Under the pieces are notes generated by a model that saw nothing but the letters and a program-made list of their open reading frames with translations, had not been told where the DNA came from and searched no databases. Below, in pieces: positions 1 to 9,085 of a DNA stretch of 64,000 nt (its first letter is position 1; each line of letters begins with the position of its first letter). The translations under genes were made by a program, and so were the position numbers. This DNA comes from Paracoccaceae bacterium (lineage in GTDB: Bacteria; Pseudomonadota; Alphaproteobacteria; Rhodobacterales; Rhodobacteraceae): the NCBI GenBank assembly GCA_030758115.1, contig JANREX010000049.1, positions 31,866 to 95,865 of the forward strand, written 5' to 3'.

Positions 1-83
1 AGGAAATGCCTGCCGATGGCATGACCGATTCCGTAGGCGCCTCCGGTGACGATGGCGGTCTTGCCGCTGATGGAAAAGGACAT
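1..83 (-). CDS. Short-chain dehydrogenase/reductase, N-terminal end only
   Basis: Only the first 27 codons lie in the window; the gene runs off the left edge. The reverse strand reads MSFSISGKTAIVTGGAYGIG, and the TGGAYGIG stretch is the TGxxxGIG dinucleotide-binding loop of classical SDR enzymes. The enzyme should therefore use NAD(P)H, but the substrate cannot be told because the active-site YxxxK and the substrate region are outside the window. It is on the same strand as the RsmC-like methyltransferase, whose stop lies about 40 bases upstream. Confidence 0.8.
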   Translation of the reverse strand, partial: MSFSISGKTAIVTGGAYGIGHAIGRHF

Positions 84-120
84 GTCGGGTCTCCGTTGTT
101 CCGGGGAAAGCTAGCCGATC

Positions 121-1128
121 TCAGCGTCTCTGGCGAGACCGTGGCGCGGTGGGCCGCGCGGCCGCGAGAATCTTGAACCGGTTGTCGCCGACAAGTTCGC
201 TGACTTCCGCGAAATGCTGCGCCAATGCGGTCTCGTAGGGCAAGTGCCGGTTGGCGACAAGCCAAAGCCGGCCCTGCGCTGTCAGCATGGCGGCGGCCGC
301 GGCGATGAAGGCGCGGCCAAGGTCGGGATCGGCGGCGCGGCCCGTGTGAAAGGGCGGGTTCATCACCACCCCGTCCACAAGGCTGTCGGGGCGCCAGTTC
401 ATTGCATCGGCCCAGTGAAACCGCGCGCGCGGGTCTGCCAGATTGGCACGGGCACAGTCCAGCGCGGTATGGTCCGCCTCGACCAGATCAAGACTGCGCA
501 CCGTGTCGCGCGCGAGGATCCGGGACGCCAGATAGCCCCAGCCCGCACCCAGATCGACCAGATGTGCGCCCAGCTTGTCGGGCAGGCTGTCCGCCAGCAG
601 GCGCGAGGCCGGGTCGATCCCGTCGGCCGAAAATACACCCTCGGCCGTCACGAAACCGCCTTCGACAGGCTGCGGCCCCCGCGCATGCCAGTCTGCGGGC
701 ATCGGCCGCGCGGCGAACCACAGCATCTTGCCATGCGCCTTGGACAGCACCATCGGCGACAGGCCATGCGCGCGCAGGTCGCGCAGCATCGATTCTATTC
801 CGTCGGTCTTTTGCCCGTCCACGATCAGCAGACCGTCTGTCCCGACAAGATCCGCCGCCCGCGCCAGAAGCGCGCGGCCCTGCGCCTTGGCGCGCGGCAG
901 GCAGACCAGCGCCGCCGCGCAGGGCCCCGTCGCGTCACGCGCACAGGGATAGCCCGCCGCGGCAAAGGCGTCATGATCCGGTTTGAATCCGGTGATCACC
1001 ATGACCCTGTCATGCGGCAGACTGGACAGATCGGTTCCTGCCCTGGGGCCGAATACGGCAATCATGCCGCCTTCGGGCAGGGTCAGGTCGCCGCCCGCAA
1101 GGGCAAGCGACAGGCGCTCGGACAACAT
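121..1128 (-). CDS. RsmC-like class I SAM-dependent methyltransferase
   Basis: 335 aa. The C-terminal half carries the SAM-binding glycine loop VDLGAGWGY (about residues 191-199) and the NPPFH motif (257-261), which marks N-methyltransferases acting on exocyclic amines of nucleic acids. The two-domain layout, with a degenerate N-terminal copy, matches RsmC, which makes m2G1207 in 16S rRNA, and its RlmG relatives. Rhodobacterales proteins of this size are usually annotated as RsmC family, but the precise rRNA target is inferred. It ends close to an SDR gene and begins just after clpS on the same strand, so it may be cotranscribed with clpS. Confidence 0.85.
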   Translation of the reverse strand: MLSERLSLALAGGDLTLPEGGMIAVFGPRAGTDLSSLPHDRVMVITGFKPDHDAFAAAGYPCARDATGPCAAALVCLPRAKAQGRALLARAADLVGTDGLLIVDGQKTDGIESMLRDLRAHGLSPMVLSKAHGKMLWFAARPMPADWHARGPQPVEGGFVTAEGVFSADGIDPASRLLADSLPDKLGAHLVDLGAGWGYLASRILARDTVRSLDLVEADHTALDCARANLADPRARFHWADAMNWRPDSLVDGVVMNPPFHTGRAADPDLGRAFIAAAAAMLTAQGRLWLVANRHLPYETALAQHFAEVSELVGDNRFKILAAARPTAPRSRQRR

Positions 1129-1132
1129 GTGG

Positions 1133-1453
1133 TTATTCTTTTTCCATGGTGCATTGCAGCGGGTGCTGATGCCGCCGGGCGAAATCCATGACCTGGGTCA
1201 CCTTGGTTTCCGCGATCTCGTGGCTGAAGACACCCACCACGGCCAGGCCTTTCTTGTGCACCGTCAGCATGATCTCGAAGGCCTGGGCATGGGACATGCC
1301 GAAAAACCGTTCCAGCACATGCACGACGAATTCCATCGGCGTGTAGTCATCGTTCAGCAAAAGTACCTTGTAAAGCGGCGGACGCTTGGTCTTCGGCCGC
1401 GTCTGAAGCACAACCGAGGCATCGCCGTCGCCGTCTTTCTTTTCAGACATCAT
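1133..1453 (-). CDS. clpS: ATP-dependent Clp protease adaptor ClpS
   Basis: 106 aa from the chosen start. ClpS binds the N-domain of ClpA and delivers N-end-rule substrates to ClpAP. The diagnostic segment [14 protein letters not shown] (residues 31-44) forms the N-degron pocket, and the C-terminal part ([19 protein letters not shown]) is typical ClpS. The frame stays open upstream for another 70 codons, but that extension has no ClpS character. Starts at 1453 (MMSEKK), 1450 or 1471 are all possible because none has a clear ribosome binding site. It ends 4 bases before the start of the methyltransferase gene. Confidence 0.93.
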   Translation of the reverse strand: MMSEKKDGDGDASVVLQTRPKTKRPPLYKVLLLNDDYTPMEFVVHVLERFFGMSHAQAFEIMLTVHKKGLAVVGVFSHEIAETKVTQVMDFARRHQHPLQCTMEKE

Positions 1454-1578
1454 GATAGGCCGCTGGATCATTTGGCGCTGCTTCGCTTTCGCATTCGTGC
1501 TGAGTTTTGGCTTTGATGGTTTATATAACCTCAATGGCCCGATAGAAAAGAGGCTGCTCCGGGATCGATGGGCAAGAG

Positions 1579-2277
1579 ATGCAGAATCTGACCACAATCG
1601 GCTTTGATGCGGATGACACGCTCTGGCAGAACGAGCGGTTCTTCCGGCTGACGCAGGCACATTTCGCCGACCTCTTGCGCGACCATGCAGAGCCCGAGCA
1701 CCTGATGGAACGCCTGCTTGCCGCGGAACGGCGCAATCTTGGCCACTACGGTTTCGGCATCAAGGGGTTCGTCCTGTCGATGATCGAAACAGCGATAGAA
1801 GTGACCGAGGAGCGGGTTCCGGCCAGCGTGATCGGCGAATTGATCGCCGCCGGGCAGGACATGCTGCGTCACCCGATCGAACTGCTGCCCCATGCAAGGG
1901 ACGCGATCGAGGCCCTGTCAGGCACCCATCGCGTGCTTTTGATCACCAAGGGGGATCTTCTGGACCAGGAACGGAAGCTGGCGCAATCGGGACTGGGCGA
2001 TCTGTTCGACGGCGTGGAAATCGTCTCGGCCAAGACGCAACCGGTCTACGAGGCGATCTTTGCCCGCCACGGCGACGGGGCGGCGCGCGCGATGATGGTG
2101 GGTGATTCCATGCGCTCGGATGTGGTGCCGGTGATCGAGGCGGGCGGTTGGGGTGTCTATGTCCCGCATGGCCCGGCCTGGGAAATCGAAAAAGCCGATC
2201 CTCCGGCACAGGCGCCCCGCTATCATGAACTGGGCAACCTTGCGGACCTGCCCGATCTGGTGCGTGGCATCGGCTGA
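1579..2277 (+). CDS. HAD-superfamily hydrolase (phosphatase)
   Basis: 232 aa. Motif I is DADDT at residues 10-14, with the nucleophile and the general acid Asp; a late GDSMRSD segment supplies the acidic metal-binding motif. A helical cap sits between them (about residues 20-90). It is probably a small-molecule phosphatase of the YjjG/GS1-like type, but nothing in the sequence fixes the substrate. It is transcribed divergently from clpS, with about 125 bases between them that must hold both promoters. Confidence 0.85.
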   Translation: MQNLTTIGFDADDTLWQNERFFRLTQAHFADLLRDHAEPEHLMERLLAAERRNLGHYGFGIKGFVLSMIETAIEVTEERVPASVIGELIAAGQDMLRHPIELLPHARDAIEALSGTHRVLLITKGDLLDQERKLAQSGLGDLFDGVEIVSAKTQPVYEAIFARHGDGAARAMMVGDSMRSDVVPVIEAGGWGVYVPHGPAWEIEKADPPAQAPRYHELGNLADLPDLVRGIG

Positions 2278-2553
2278 AAAGCGGCAGACGGCAGCCGAAA
2301 AATGTCTTTTCCCGATTTCGGCTTGAGCACCACAGGGCGCGCAAAGCGGTGCAAGGCGTCAACACAACCATACCGGTTGTTATACGACCCGACGATGCCA
2401 CAACATGTTGCGTCACAAACCTGAAAACCACACAGGCAAACCAAGAAAGCCTTTGGAAATGAACACTTTATTCAGCGCAACCCATGTGGTAACCTTAAGA
2501 TATAAAAATTGACCGACCGAAATATCGGCGGCGTGAGGCAGAAGGCAGTGACA
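2278..2553. other. Intergenic region before the D,D-carboxypeptidase gene
   Basis: About 276 bases without a convincing gene. It is less GC-rich towards its right end, where a TAAGATATAAAAATT stretch (about 2496-2510) could hold a promoter -10 element. A small ORF on the minus strand here has no recognisable protein features. I see no tRNA, clear terminator or known RNA element. Confidence 0.4.
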
Positions 2554-4350
2554 ATGAAGGTTCGGCGCAGGCAGCCGGCCCGATACGGGCTATTTATATT
2601 CACGGCACTTTGGTTGATCGTTGTGCTTCCGTTCAGCGTGAGGGCCGCGCCCTATGCCGCGCTGGTGATGGATGCGCGCAACGGCGAAGTCCTGCATGCC
2701 GAAAATGCCGATACGCGGCTGCACCCCGCCTCGCTGACAAAGATGATGACGCTCTATGTCGCCTTTCAGGCGATCGAACGGGGCGAGATCAGTCTTGATA
2801 CCGTCGTGACGATCCCCGCCGCCGCCGCGGCAGAGCCGCCCAGCAAACTTGGCTTGCGCGCAGGGCAGAAGATCAAATTGCGCTACCTGATCCGCGCAGC
2901 TGCCATCAAATCCGCGAATGATGCGGCACATGCCATCGGCACCGCCGTCGAAGGATCCGAGGCCGCCTTTGCCCGCCGCATGAACCGCACGGCCGCCGCC
3001 ATGGGCATGACCCGCACGAACTTCAAGAACATGCATGGCCTGACGGAAGAGGGGCACATGTCGACGGCCCGCGACATGACCCTCCTGGGCCGTCATCTGC
3101 TCTATGACTTCCCTGAATATTACAACCTTTTCTCGCGACGCTCGACGGATGCGGGGATCGCGCAGGTGAACAACACCAATCGCCGCCTGCTGGATGCCTA
3201 TCGCGGTGCGGACGGGATCAAGACCGGTTACACGCGGGCCGCCGGGTTCAACCTTGTGGCGTCAGCAGAGCGGGGCGACACGCGGATCATCGCCACGGTC
3301 TTTGGCGGACGCTCGACCGTGTCACGCAACCAGCGTGTCGCCGAACTGCTGGACCTTGGCTTCAAGAAGGCACCGTCGCGCGTGGCGCTGCGCAAGCCGG
3401 TCAAACCAGATGCGATCCCCGGTCGCGGCCCCGGTCAGGGCGATGTGGAAACGCAGGTCGCATCCGCTGGCAGCACTGACACAGGACGGCCCGCCGCGGG
3501 CAAGACGATCCGCCTGGTCACGGCGGTCTCATCCAGCTTGCGCCCCGTGGCCCGTCCCGGACAAGAGATGCCAGCCCCGGTTCTGGTCGCTCTGAAAGAC
3601 GATATCTCGCAGGCCTTGAGCGAAGTCGCCGCCCAGACCGCGGCACGCGAAGCCGCCGCTGCACAGACGGCCTCGACACCCTCGGATGTGGCGGTTGCCG
3701 TATCGCTGACGCCGCCTGCCACCATTCCGGACCGTCCCGCGTCCACAGCTGCGGACGACCCGGCACCCGAGGTTCTGGCCGAAGTCGAGACCGAGGGCAC
3801 GGATGAAGCGCTTGCTGCATTGACGCAAGCCGTGGTGACCGCGACAGCCGCGCCCCCTGCCCCGGATGCGCCCGAGACCGCAGAGGCAACAGCTGCCGAA
3901 ACGGTCGAGGTGGCCGCAGCGGCACCTGCCGCGCCTGTGGTGAACGCAGCCCTGGCCGCGATCAAGCCGCGCGCGCGCCCCGAGGGGTTGGTCGTGCTGG
4001 CAAGCCTGCCCAGGGACAGCGCCGTGGCCGCCGAAACGCAGATCACCGAAACCGCGCAGGCCAGCCCGGCAAGCCAGGAACCCGAAGTCGTGACACGGCT
4101 GAGCACCTCCGGCGGGCGCCACTGGGGCATCAACGTCGGCCGCTACGGCAACCGGCACGCCGCCGAAAAGATCCTGCTGCAAACCGCCCTGACCGAGATC
4201 AACACGCTGGATGGGACCCTGCGCAAGGTCGTGCCGGGCGGTGGCGGGTTCGATGCCAATTTCATGGGAATGACCCGCGAAACGGCCGATCTTGCCTGCC
4301 GCAGATTGCAGGCCCGGCAGATCCAGTGCTTCATGATCGGGCCAAGCTGA
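2554..4350 (+). CDS. D-alanyl-D-alanine carboxypeptidase with C-terminal SPOR domain
   Basis: 598 aa. A signal peptide (about residues 12-31, ending VRAAP) exports it. The penicillin-binding catalytic motifs are all present: SLTK (S60, K63), SAN (S120-N122) and KTG (223-225), so it should trim the terminal D-Ala of peptidoglycan stem peptides (PBP5/DacC-DacF type). A long Ala/Pro/Thr/Glu-rich linker (about 300-510) leads to a SPOR domain in the last 80 or so residues, which in this family binds denuded septal glycan. The frame opens at a TTG at 2509; I prefer ATG 2554 because AGAAGG lies at the right distance and the signal peptide follows. Confidence 0.92.
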   Translation: MKVRRRQPARYGLFIFTALWLIVVLPFSVRAAPYAALVMDARNGEVLHAENADTRLHPASLTKMMTLYVAFQAIERGEISLDTVVTIPAAAAAEPPSKLGLRAGQKIKLRYLIRAAAIKSANDAAHAIGTAVEGSEAAFARRMNRTAAAMGMTRTNFKNMHGLTEEGHMSTARDMTLLGRHLLYDFPEYYNLFSRRSTDAGIAQVNNTNRRLLDAYRGADGIKTGYTRAAGFNLVASAERGDTRIIATVFGGRSTVSRNQRVAELLDLGFKKAPSRVALRKPVKPDAIPGRGPGQGDVETQVASAGSTDTGRPAAGKTIRLVTAVSSSLRPVARPGQEMPAPVLVALKDDISQALSEVAAQTAAREAAAAQTASTPSDVAVAVSLTPPATIPDRPASTAADDPAPEVLAEVETEGTDEALAALTQAVVTATAAPPAPDAPETAEATAAETVEVAAAAPAAPVVNAALAAIKPRARPEGLVVLASLPRDSAVAAETQITETAQASPASQEPEVVTRLSTSGGRHWGINVGRYGNRHAAEKILLQTALTEINTLDGTLRKVVPGGGGFDANFMGMTRETADLACRRLQARQIQCFMIGPS

Positions 4351-4366
4351 TCACGCTTTGACAGGA

Positions 4367-4394
4367 TCAAAGGGGGGGCTTTCTGCCCCCCCCA
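4367..4394 (-). terminator. Possible terminator downstream of ccoS (GGGGGGGC/GCCCCCCC hairpin)
   Basis: A G7C/GC7 hairpin with a short CTTTCT-type loop lies between the convergent carboxypeptidase and ccoS genes. Read leftwards it is followed by only a short TTT, so it would be a weak intrinsic terminator for the ccoGHIS transcript; read rightwards there is no U tract. Confidence 0.4.
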
Positions 4395-4424
4395 ACGCCT
4401 CACTCCGTTCGACGCCCCCCCCGA

Positions 4425-4450
4425 GGATATTTGCGGCAAGAAGAAGCAGG
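4425..4450 (+). repeat. Dispersed intergenic repeat, copy 1
   Basis: The 26-base block beginning GGATATTTGCGGCAAGAAG matches a block at 35445-35470 at 23 of 26 positions. Both copies lie just after a plus-strand stop codon in a convergent gap. Similar GGATATTTG...CAAGAAGAAG strings are, from memory, common between genes in Rhodobacteraceae; the function is unknown. Confidence 0.5.
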
Positions 4451-4456
4451 TGCCGT

Positions 4457-4615
4457 TCAGGGCTTGGGGTGGTCGTCCCAATCCTTGTTCAGGATGCGGC
4501 GCGCGTCGCCTTCGGGGTCGTCATACTGGTTGCTGCGCACCGTGTAGAGGAAAGCCACGAGGCCGACGCCCCCCAGCAGCAGGGATATCGGGATCAGGTA
4601 GGACAGAACTTCCAT
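4457..4615 (-). CDS. ccoS: cbb3-type cytochrome oxidase assembly protein CcoS
   Basis: 52 aa. It begins MEVLSYLIPISLLLGGVG, a single membrane helix, and ends in a charged tail with the typical CcoS order of an aromatic/acidic patch (NQYDDPEGDARR) and a short Asp-rich end. CcoS is needed for haem and copper insertion into the CcoN subunit. It starts 4 bases after the ccoI stop, the canonical end of ccoGHIS. Confidence 0.93.
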   Translation of the reverse strand: MEVLSYLIPISLLLGGVGLVAFLYTVRSNQYDDPEGDARRILNKDWDDHPKP

Positions 4616-4619
4616 CGGA

Positions 4620-6806
4620 TTACTTGAGCCTCAGCGCGTTGAGAGAAACGGTGATCGAGGATAGCGACATCGCCAGCGCCGCCACCAGCGGCGTGGCAAG
4701 GCCGATCACCGCCACGGGCACCGCAATGACATTGTACCACGTGGCGATGCGGAAGTTTTCCTTGATGCGGCGGATGGCAGATTGCGCGGTTGTCAACGCG
4801 TCACCAATGGGTTCCAGATCGCTGCCCAAAAGGACGATGTCCGAGGCGACCCGCGCCGCATCCAGCGCAGAGGCCGGCGAGATCGACACATCGGCCGCGG
4901 TCAGCGCGGCGGTATCGTTCAACCCGTCGCCCACCATCAGCACATGCTGCCCCTCGGCCTGCAATTCCGCGATACGCGCGGCCTTGTCGGCGGGCAGTGC
5001 ATCGGCCTTCCATTCGGCAATGCCCAGACGCGCGGCCAGCGCCGCGACGACCGGTTCGGTATCGCCCGACATCAGGATCACGCGCTTGCCCTGCCGCATG
5101 AGGTGCTGCACGGCATTGGCCGCACCGGGCCGCAGGCGGTCGGTGAAGGTAAAGGCGCGCGGGGCGGCATCGCCGATGGCCAGCCAGGCGGTTGTCTCGG
5201 CCCCCGGGGTGGCACCTGTCCAGGCGGCACGGCCCAAACGCACGCGCTGTCCTTGCCAGATGCCTTGCGTGCCGTAACCCGGCACCTCGGCCAGGTCATC
5301 GACCTTGGCGGGCGTGATCCCGGCTGCGCGCGCCGCATTGGCCAGCGAGACTGCCAGCGGATGCGACGACATCTGGGCCAGAGCCATGGCAATCGCGGCA
5401 TCATTTCCGTCATGCGCGGACAGGTTGGTCAGTTCCGGCGTGCCTGCGGTCAGGGTGCCGGTCTTGTCGAAGACGACCGTGTCGACCTGCGCCAGCCGTT
5501 CCAGCGCCGTTGCATCCTTGATCAGCATCCCCTTGCGGAACAACCGGCCCGAGGCCGCTGTGGTCACCGCCGGCACCGCAAGACCCAGGGCGCAGGGGCA
5601 GGTGATGATCAGAACGGCGGCCGCGATGTTCAGGGCGGTGCGCACATCCCAGGAATAGAGATACCAGCCCAGGAAACTGAGCGCCGACAGGATATGCACC
5701 CCCGGCGCGTAAAGCTTCGCGGCGCTGTCGGCCAGCGAGGTGTAGCGCGACCGACCGCTTTCGGCGATGGCCACAAGATCGGCCATGCGGTGCAGCGAGG
5801 TATCGCGCCCCACGGCTGTCGCGCGAATGGTCAGCGGTCCGGTCAGGTTGACCTCGCCAGCCGAGACGGCGCGACCGGGTTCGGCAAACACGGGCAGGGT
5901 TTCGCCGGTCAGCAGCGAGCGGTCGATCTCGGACCGGCCATCGGCGATCACGCCGTCGACGGGCATCCGCCCACCGGGGCGGACCAGTATCAGATCGCCA
6001 ATGCGCAGTTCGGCCACCGGCAGCTGCACCTCGGCCCCGTCGCGCAGGGCGATGGCGCGTGGCACTTCAAGGGCTGACAACTCCTGTGCGGCGGACCGCG
6101 CGATGGCGCGGGTCCGGTGATCCAGGTAGCGCCCCGTCAGAAGGAAGAAGACCAATGCCACGGTCGCGTCGAAATAGGCATGATGCCCGGACAGCGCCGT
6201 TTCCCACAGCGATGTGGCAAGCGCCAGAACCAGCGCCAGCACGATGGGCACATCCATGTTCAGGCGGCGCGCGCGCAGGGCCGCCCAGGCGCTTTTGTAA
6301 AAGGGCACGCCCGAGAAGGCGAGCGTCGGCAGGGCAATCGCGGCCGATATCCAGTGAAACAGATCGCGCGTGGCATCCGTGGCACCCGACCAGACCGCCA
6401 CGGACAGCAGCATGACGTTCATCATGGCAAAACCCGCCACCGCCATCCGCATCAAGAGGTCGCGACCCGCGCGGTCGTTCTGCGTCACGGACAGGGTGCC
6501 GGCATCCAGCTCATGCGCCTCATAGCCCGCCCCTTCGAGGACCTTGACCAGCTGATCCGGCATGATCGCGGGGTCGGCCTCGACGGTGGCGCGGCGCAGG
6601 GTCAGGTTGACGCGGGCCGAACGGACACCCGGCACCGCGGCAAGCGCCTTCTCGACCGTCGATATACAGGCAGAACAGTGGATCGTCGGCAGTGACAACG
6701 CGATCTGGGCGTCCTTGTGCAGGGCCTGTTCGGCCAGGGCCTGCGCGCCCGGAGCGGCGACACAGGCAGGGCAGGCCGAAATCGAAGGGCGCAGGGCTGC
6801 TGTCAT
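4620..6806 (-). CDS. ccoI: Copper-translocating P1B-type ATPase CcoI/FixI
   Basis: 728 aa. Pumps Cu(I) out of the cytoplasm for cbb3 oxidase assembly. In order: a CPAC motif near the start (12-15), a heavy-metal-associated domain with CSAC (44-47), transmembrane helices from about 118, the TGE actuator motif (300-302), the CPC metal-transport motif (403-405), the phosphorylation site DKTGT (447-451), the SSHPLA motif, and a GDGLNDT hinge before the last helices. The short cytoplasmic loops and cco context separate it from CopA. It lies between ccoH and ccoS in one operon. Confidence 0.96.
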   Translation of the reverse strand: MTAALRPSISACPACVAAPGAQALAEQALHKDAQIALSLPTIHCSACISTVEKALAAVPGVRSARVNLTLRRATVEADPAIMPDQLVKVLEGAGYEAHELDAGTLSVTQNDRAGRDLLMRMAVAGFAMMNVMLLSVAVWSGATDATRDLFHWISAAIALPTLAFSGVPFYKSAWAALRARRLNMDVPIVLALVLALATSLWETALSGHHAYFDATVALVFFLLTGRYLDHRTRAIARSAAQELSALEVPRAIALRDGAEVQLPVAELRIGDLILVRPGGRMPVDGVIADGRSEIDRSLLTGETLPVFAEPGRAVSAGEVNLTGPLTIRATAVGRDTSLHRMADLVAIAESGRSRYTSLADSAAKLYAPGVHILSALSFLGWYLYSWDVRTALNIAAAVLIITCPCALGLAVPAVTTAASGRLFRKGMLIKDATALERLAQVDTVVFDKTGTLTAGTPELTNLSAHDGNDAAIAMALAQMSSHPLAVSLANAARAAGITPAKVDDLAEVPGYGTQGIWQGQRVRLGRAAWTGATPGAETTAWLAIGDAAPRAFTFTDRLRPGAANAVQHLMRQGKRVILMSGDTEPVVAALAARLGIAEWKADALPADKAARIAELQAEGQHVLMVGDGLNDTAALTAADVSISPASALDAARVASDIVLLGSDLEPIGDALTTAQSAIRRIKENFRIATWYNVIAVPVAVIGLATPLVAALAMSLSSITVSLNALRLK

Positions 6807-6822
6807 GATCCTGTCTTTCGGC

Positions 6823-7284
6823 TTAGCGGGTCACATGCAGGATGACGCGCTGGGTGAACGGCGTGCCATCCTCGGCAAGGGCGGACATGCGGATGTTCCA
6901 GTTGCCATCCGCCAGCGACACGGGCGCAACATAGGCCGCCCCGTCAAAGATGAACTCGGGGCGGATATCGTCCGCGACATGGGTGGCGCGGCCGATCACC
7001 GCGTCAAGACCGCCCACACGCACCGGCGTGCCCTGCGCGTCGGTGATGCTCAGGATCACCTCGCCGTCGGCCGCATCGGCCCTGACGGTCCAACCCAGCG
7101 CCTCCTGGGCGGCCTTGCGCGCGTTGAACTCCTGGCTTGCCACGTAGGAGTTCTTGACCTCGAGCCCTGGGAAGGTGGCGACCGCGGACCAGGCCAGCAT
7201 GAGGTTGACACCGATGATGACGCCGAATGCACCCACGAAGATCATGAGGACATGGCGTCCGGTCAGTTGTTTCTCGGCCTTCAT
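6823..7284 (-). CDS. ccoH: cbb3 oxidase maturation protein CcoH/FixH
   Basis: 153 aa. One N-terminal membrane helix (about residues 11-33) is followed by a periplasmic domain, the FixH layout. CcoH associates with the cbb3 oxidase during assembly, probably with CcoN/CcoP intermediates. Its start codon overlaps the ccoG stop by 4 bases (ATGA), suggesting translational coupling, and ccoI begins 16 bases after its stop. Confidence 0.92.
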   Translation of the reverse strand: MKAEKQLTGRHVLMIFVGAFGVIIGVNLMLAWSAVATFPGLEVKNSYVASQEFNARKAAQEALGWTVRADAADGEVILSITDAQGTPVRVGGLDAVIGRATHVADDIRPEFIFDGAAYVAPVSLADGNWNIRMSALAEDGTPFTQRVILHVTR

Positions 7285-8717
7285 TGTACTCTCCCGTTGA
7301 AGATCGTGTCCTTGTAGACGCGCAGGTCATTGGTCATGTCCTGCACCCAGAGGCGGATATCCACACGGCCCTGCGTCGCGGCCGGGGTGTCAGGCCCCGC
7401 CACCACATAGACCCGCTGCAGGAATGTCGTGTCGGCGGGCACCATGACAGTGTCGCCTTCCACCGATTCCAGCACAACCGTGAAGGGCTGGTCGCCCTCG
7501 ACCGTGACGCGGAAGGGATGATCCTCGCCCTGCTTGTTCAGCAGGCGCACGTCATAGGTGTTGCGGATAGACCCGTCAGACAGGACCACGAAAGTGGGGT
7601 TGCGGATCGGCGCGACCGTCATCTCGATATCCGATCGCACCAGCAGCGCGACCATCAGGCCGACGCCCACGAGGGACCACAGGCCGGTATAGAGCATGGT
7701 GCGCGGGCGCAGCACATGTTTCCAGATCGGCTTGGGCGCGTGGCCCGCACGCTCTGCCGTCTCGTCGGTCAGGGCCATGTAGTCGATCAGCCCGCGCGGC
7801 TTGCCGATCTTGTCCATCACGTCGTCACAGGCGTCGATGCACAAGGCGCAGGTGATGCATTCCAGTTGCTGCCCGTCGCGAATGTCGATCCCCATGGGGC
7901 AAACGTTGACGCAGGCCATGCAGTCGATGCAGTCGCCCAGCTGTTCTGCGCCCTCGCCCTTGCGATGCTTGCCACGCGGCTCGCCGCGCCAGTCGCGATA
8001 GGCGACGGTCAGCGTGTCCTCGTCCATCATCGCCGCCTGGATGCGCGGCCAGGGGCAGGCATAGATGCAGATCTGTTCGCGCGCGAAACCGCCGAAGAAA
8101 AAGGTCGTCAAGGTCAGGATCAGCATCGTCGTATAGGCGACGGGATGGGCGTTCAGCGTGACCAGATCGCGCGCCAGCGTGGGCGCATCGGTGAAGTAGA
8201 AAACCCAGGCACCGCCGGTGGCCAGCCCGATCAGAAACCAGGATGTCCATTTCGTCAGCCGCAAGCGCAGCTTGCGCAGGTCCCATTTTTCCTGCCGGTG
8301 CAGGCGCAGGCGTGCGTTCCGGTCACCCTCGATCCAGCGTTCGACGAGGATGAAAAGATCGGTCCAGACCGTCTGCGGGCAGGCATAGCCGCACCAGACC
8401 CGGCCCAGCGCCGAGGTGAACAGGAACAGGCCCAGCCCGGCCATGACCAGAAGACCCGCGATGAAATAGAATTCATGCGGCCAGATCTCGATCCAGAAAA
8501 AGAAGAAGCGGCGGTTGGCAAGATCGACCAGCACGGCCTGATCCGGCAGGTTCGGTCCACGGTCCCACCGCAGCCAGGGGGTAATGTAGTAGATACCCAG
8601 TGTGACCGCCATGATCACCCATTTCAGGCTACGGAAATTACCCGAAACGCGGCGCGGAAAGATCGGCTCTCGCGCGACGTAAAGGCTTGGCGGGACATCT
8701 GGTTCAGTCTGGGACAC
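7281..8717 (-). CDS. ccoG: cbb3 oxidase accessory iron-sulfur protein CcoG/FixG
   Basis: 478 aa membrane protein. Two ferredoxin-type Cys clusters (C263/266/269/273 and C287/290/293/297) could bind two [4Fe-4S] clusters; more Cys lie in the membrane part (CGYACP at 109-113, CIYACPW at 217-223). A C-terminal immunoglobulin-like periplasmic domain follows the last helix at about 345-365. CcoG is implicated in copper reduction during cbb3 assembly. It is the first gene of ccoGHIS and has its own FNR-type box 66-79 bases upstream of the start. Confidence 0.96.
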   Translation of the reverse strand: MSQTEPDVPPSLYVAREPIFPRRVSGNFRSLKWVIMAVTLGIYYITPWLRWDRGPNLPDQAVLVDLANRRFFFFWIEIWPHEFYFIAGLLVMAGLGLFLFTSALGRVWCGYACPQTVWTDLFILVERWIEGDRNARLRLHRQEKWDLRKLRLRLTKWTSWFLIGLATGGAWVFYFTDAPTLARDLVTLNAHPVAYTTMLILTLTTFFFGGFAREQICIYACPWPRIQAAMMDEDTLTVAYRDWRGEPRGKHRKGEGAEQLGDCIDCMACVNVCPMGIDIRDGQQLECITCALCIDACDDVMDKIGKPRGLIDYMALTDETAERAGHAPKPIWKHVLRPRTMLYTGLWSLVGVGLMVALLVRSDIEMTVAPIRNPTFVVLSDGSIRNTYDVRLLNKQGEDHPFRVTVEGDQPFTVVLESVEGDTVMVPADTTFLQRVYVVAGPDTPAATQGRVDIRLWVQDMTNDLRVYKDTIFNGRVQ

Positions 8718-8782
8718 GGGGGAATCGCTCCATCACATGCATGTCGGATGGCCCCTTTTCACAGTCTTGCGGCGACCTAGCC

Positions 8783-8796
8783 TTGACCTGCATCAA
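8783..8796 (-). promoter_or_regulatory. FNR/FnrL box upstream of ccoG
   Basis: TTGACCTGCATCAA matches the FNR dyad TTGAT-N4-ATCAA at nine of ten positions. The centre is about 72 bases upstream of the ccoG start codon, so oxygen-limited activation of ccoGHIS by the FnrL encoded at 13682-14428 is the likely function. Confidence 0.8.
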
Positions 8797-9006
8797 ATTC
8801 TGACTCTGCGAGATACCTATTCCGTCAGGTCAACCGGATCTGCGGGTTGCCAGCCACAGTGGCAAGGCGGCCCGGGATGGCGGTTGGTACAGGCCGGAAA
8901 TGGACCCGCCGCCCGACCGGAGGAACCGATGAGGCGGCGGATCTGCTTGCCGGTCAGGGAGGGCCGGCAAGGACAGGATTGCCTTGGCTATCCCGTCCGA
9001 TGAATT

Positions 9007-9055
9007 GGTGCCGGCCTTCCTGGAAACGCGCGAACAGGACGGAAGGTCCGGCACC
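9007..9055 (-). other. Inverted repeat downstream of ccoP
   Basis: GGTGCCGG...CCGGCACC arms enclose a second matching pair CCTTCC/GGAAGG with a one-base bulge, giving a long stem with about a 20-base loop. There is no U tract. It may stabilise the ccoNOQP 3' end or help terminate it. Confidence 0.45.
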
Positions 9056-9056
9056 C

Positions 9057-9085
9057 ACCCTTGGGCGCATGTGACGCCCAAGGGT
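9057..9085 (-). terminator. Perfect 11-bp hairpin directly after ccoP
   Basis: ACCCTTGGGCG and CGCCCAAGGGT pair perfectly around a CATGTGA loop, 14 bases beyond the ccoP stop. No U run follows on the minus strand, so this may be a non-canonical terminator or an mRNA-end stabiliser. Confidence 0.5.

Noticed and set aside
8737..9074. Short plus-strand ORFs between ccoG and ccoP
   Set aside because: Overlapping frames with no ribosome binding site or protein signature; the region is better explained as promoter and 3' hairpins.
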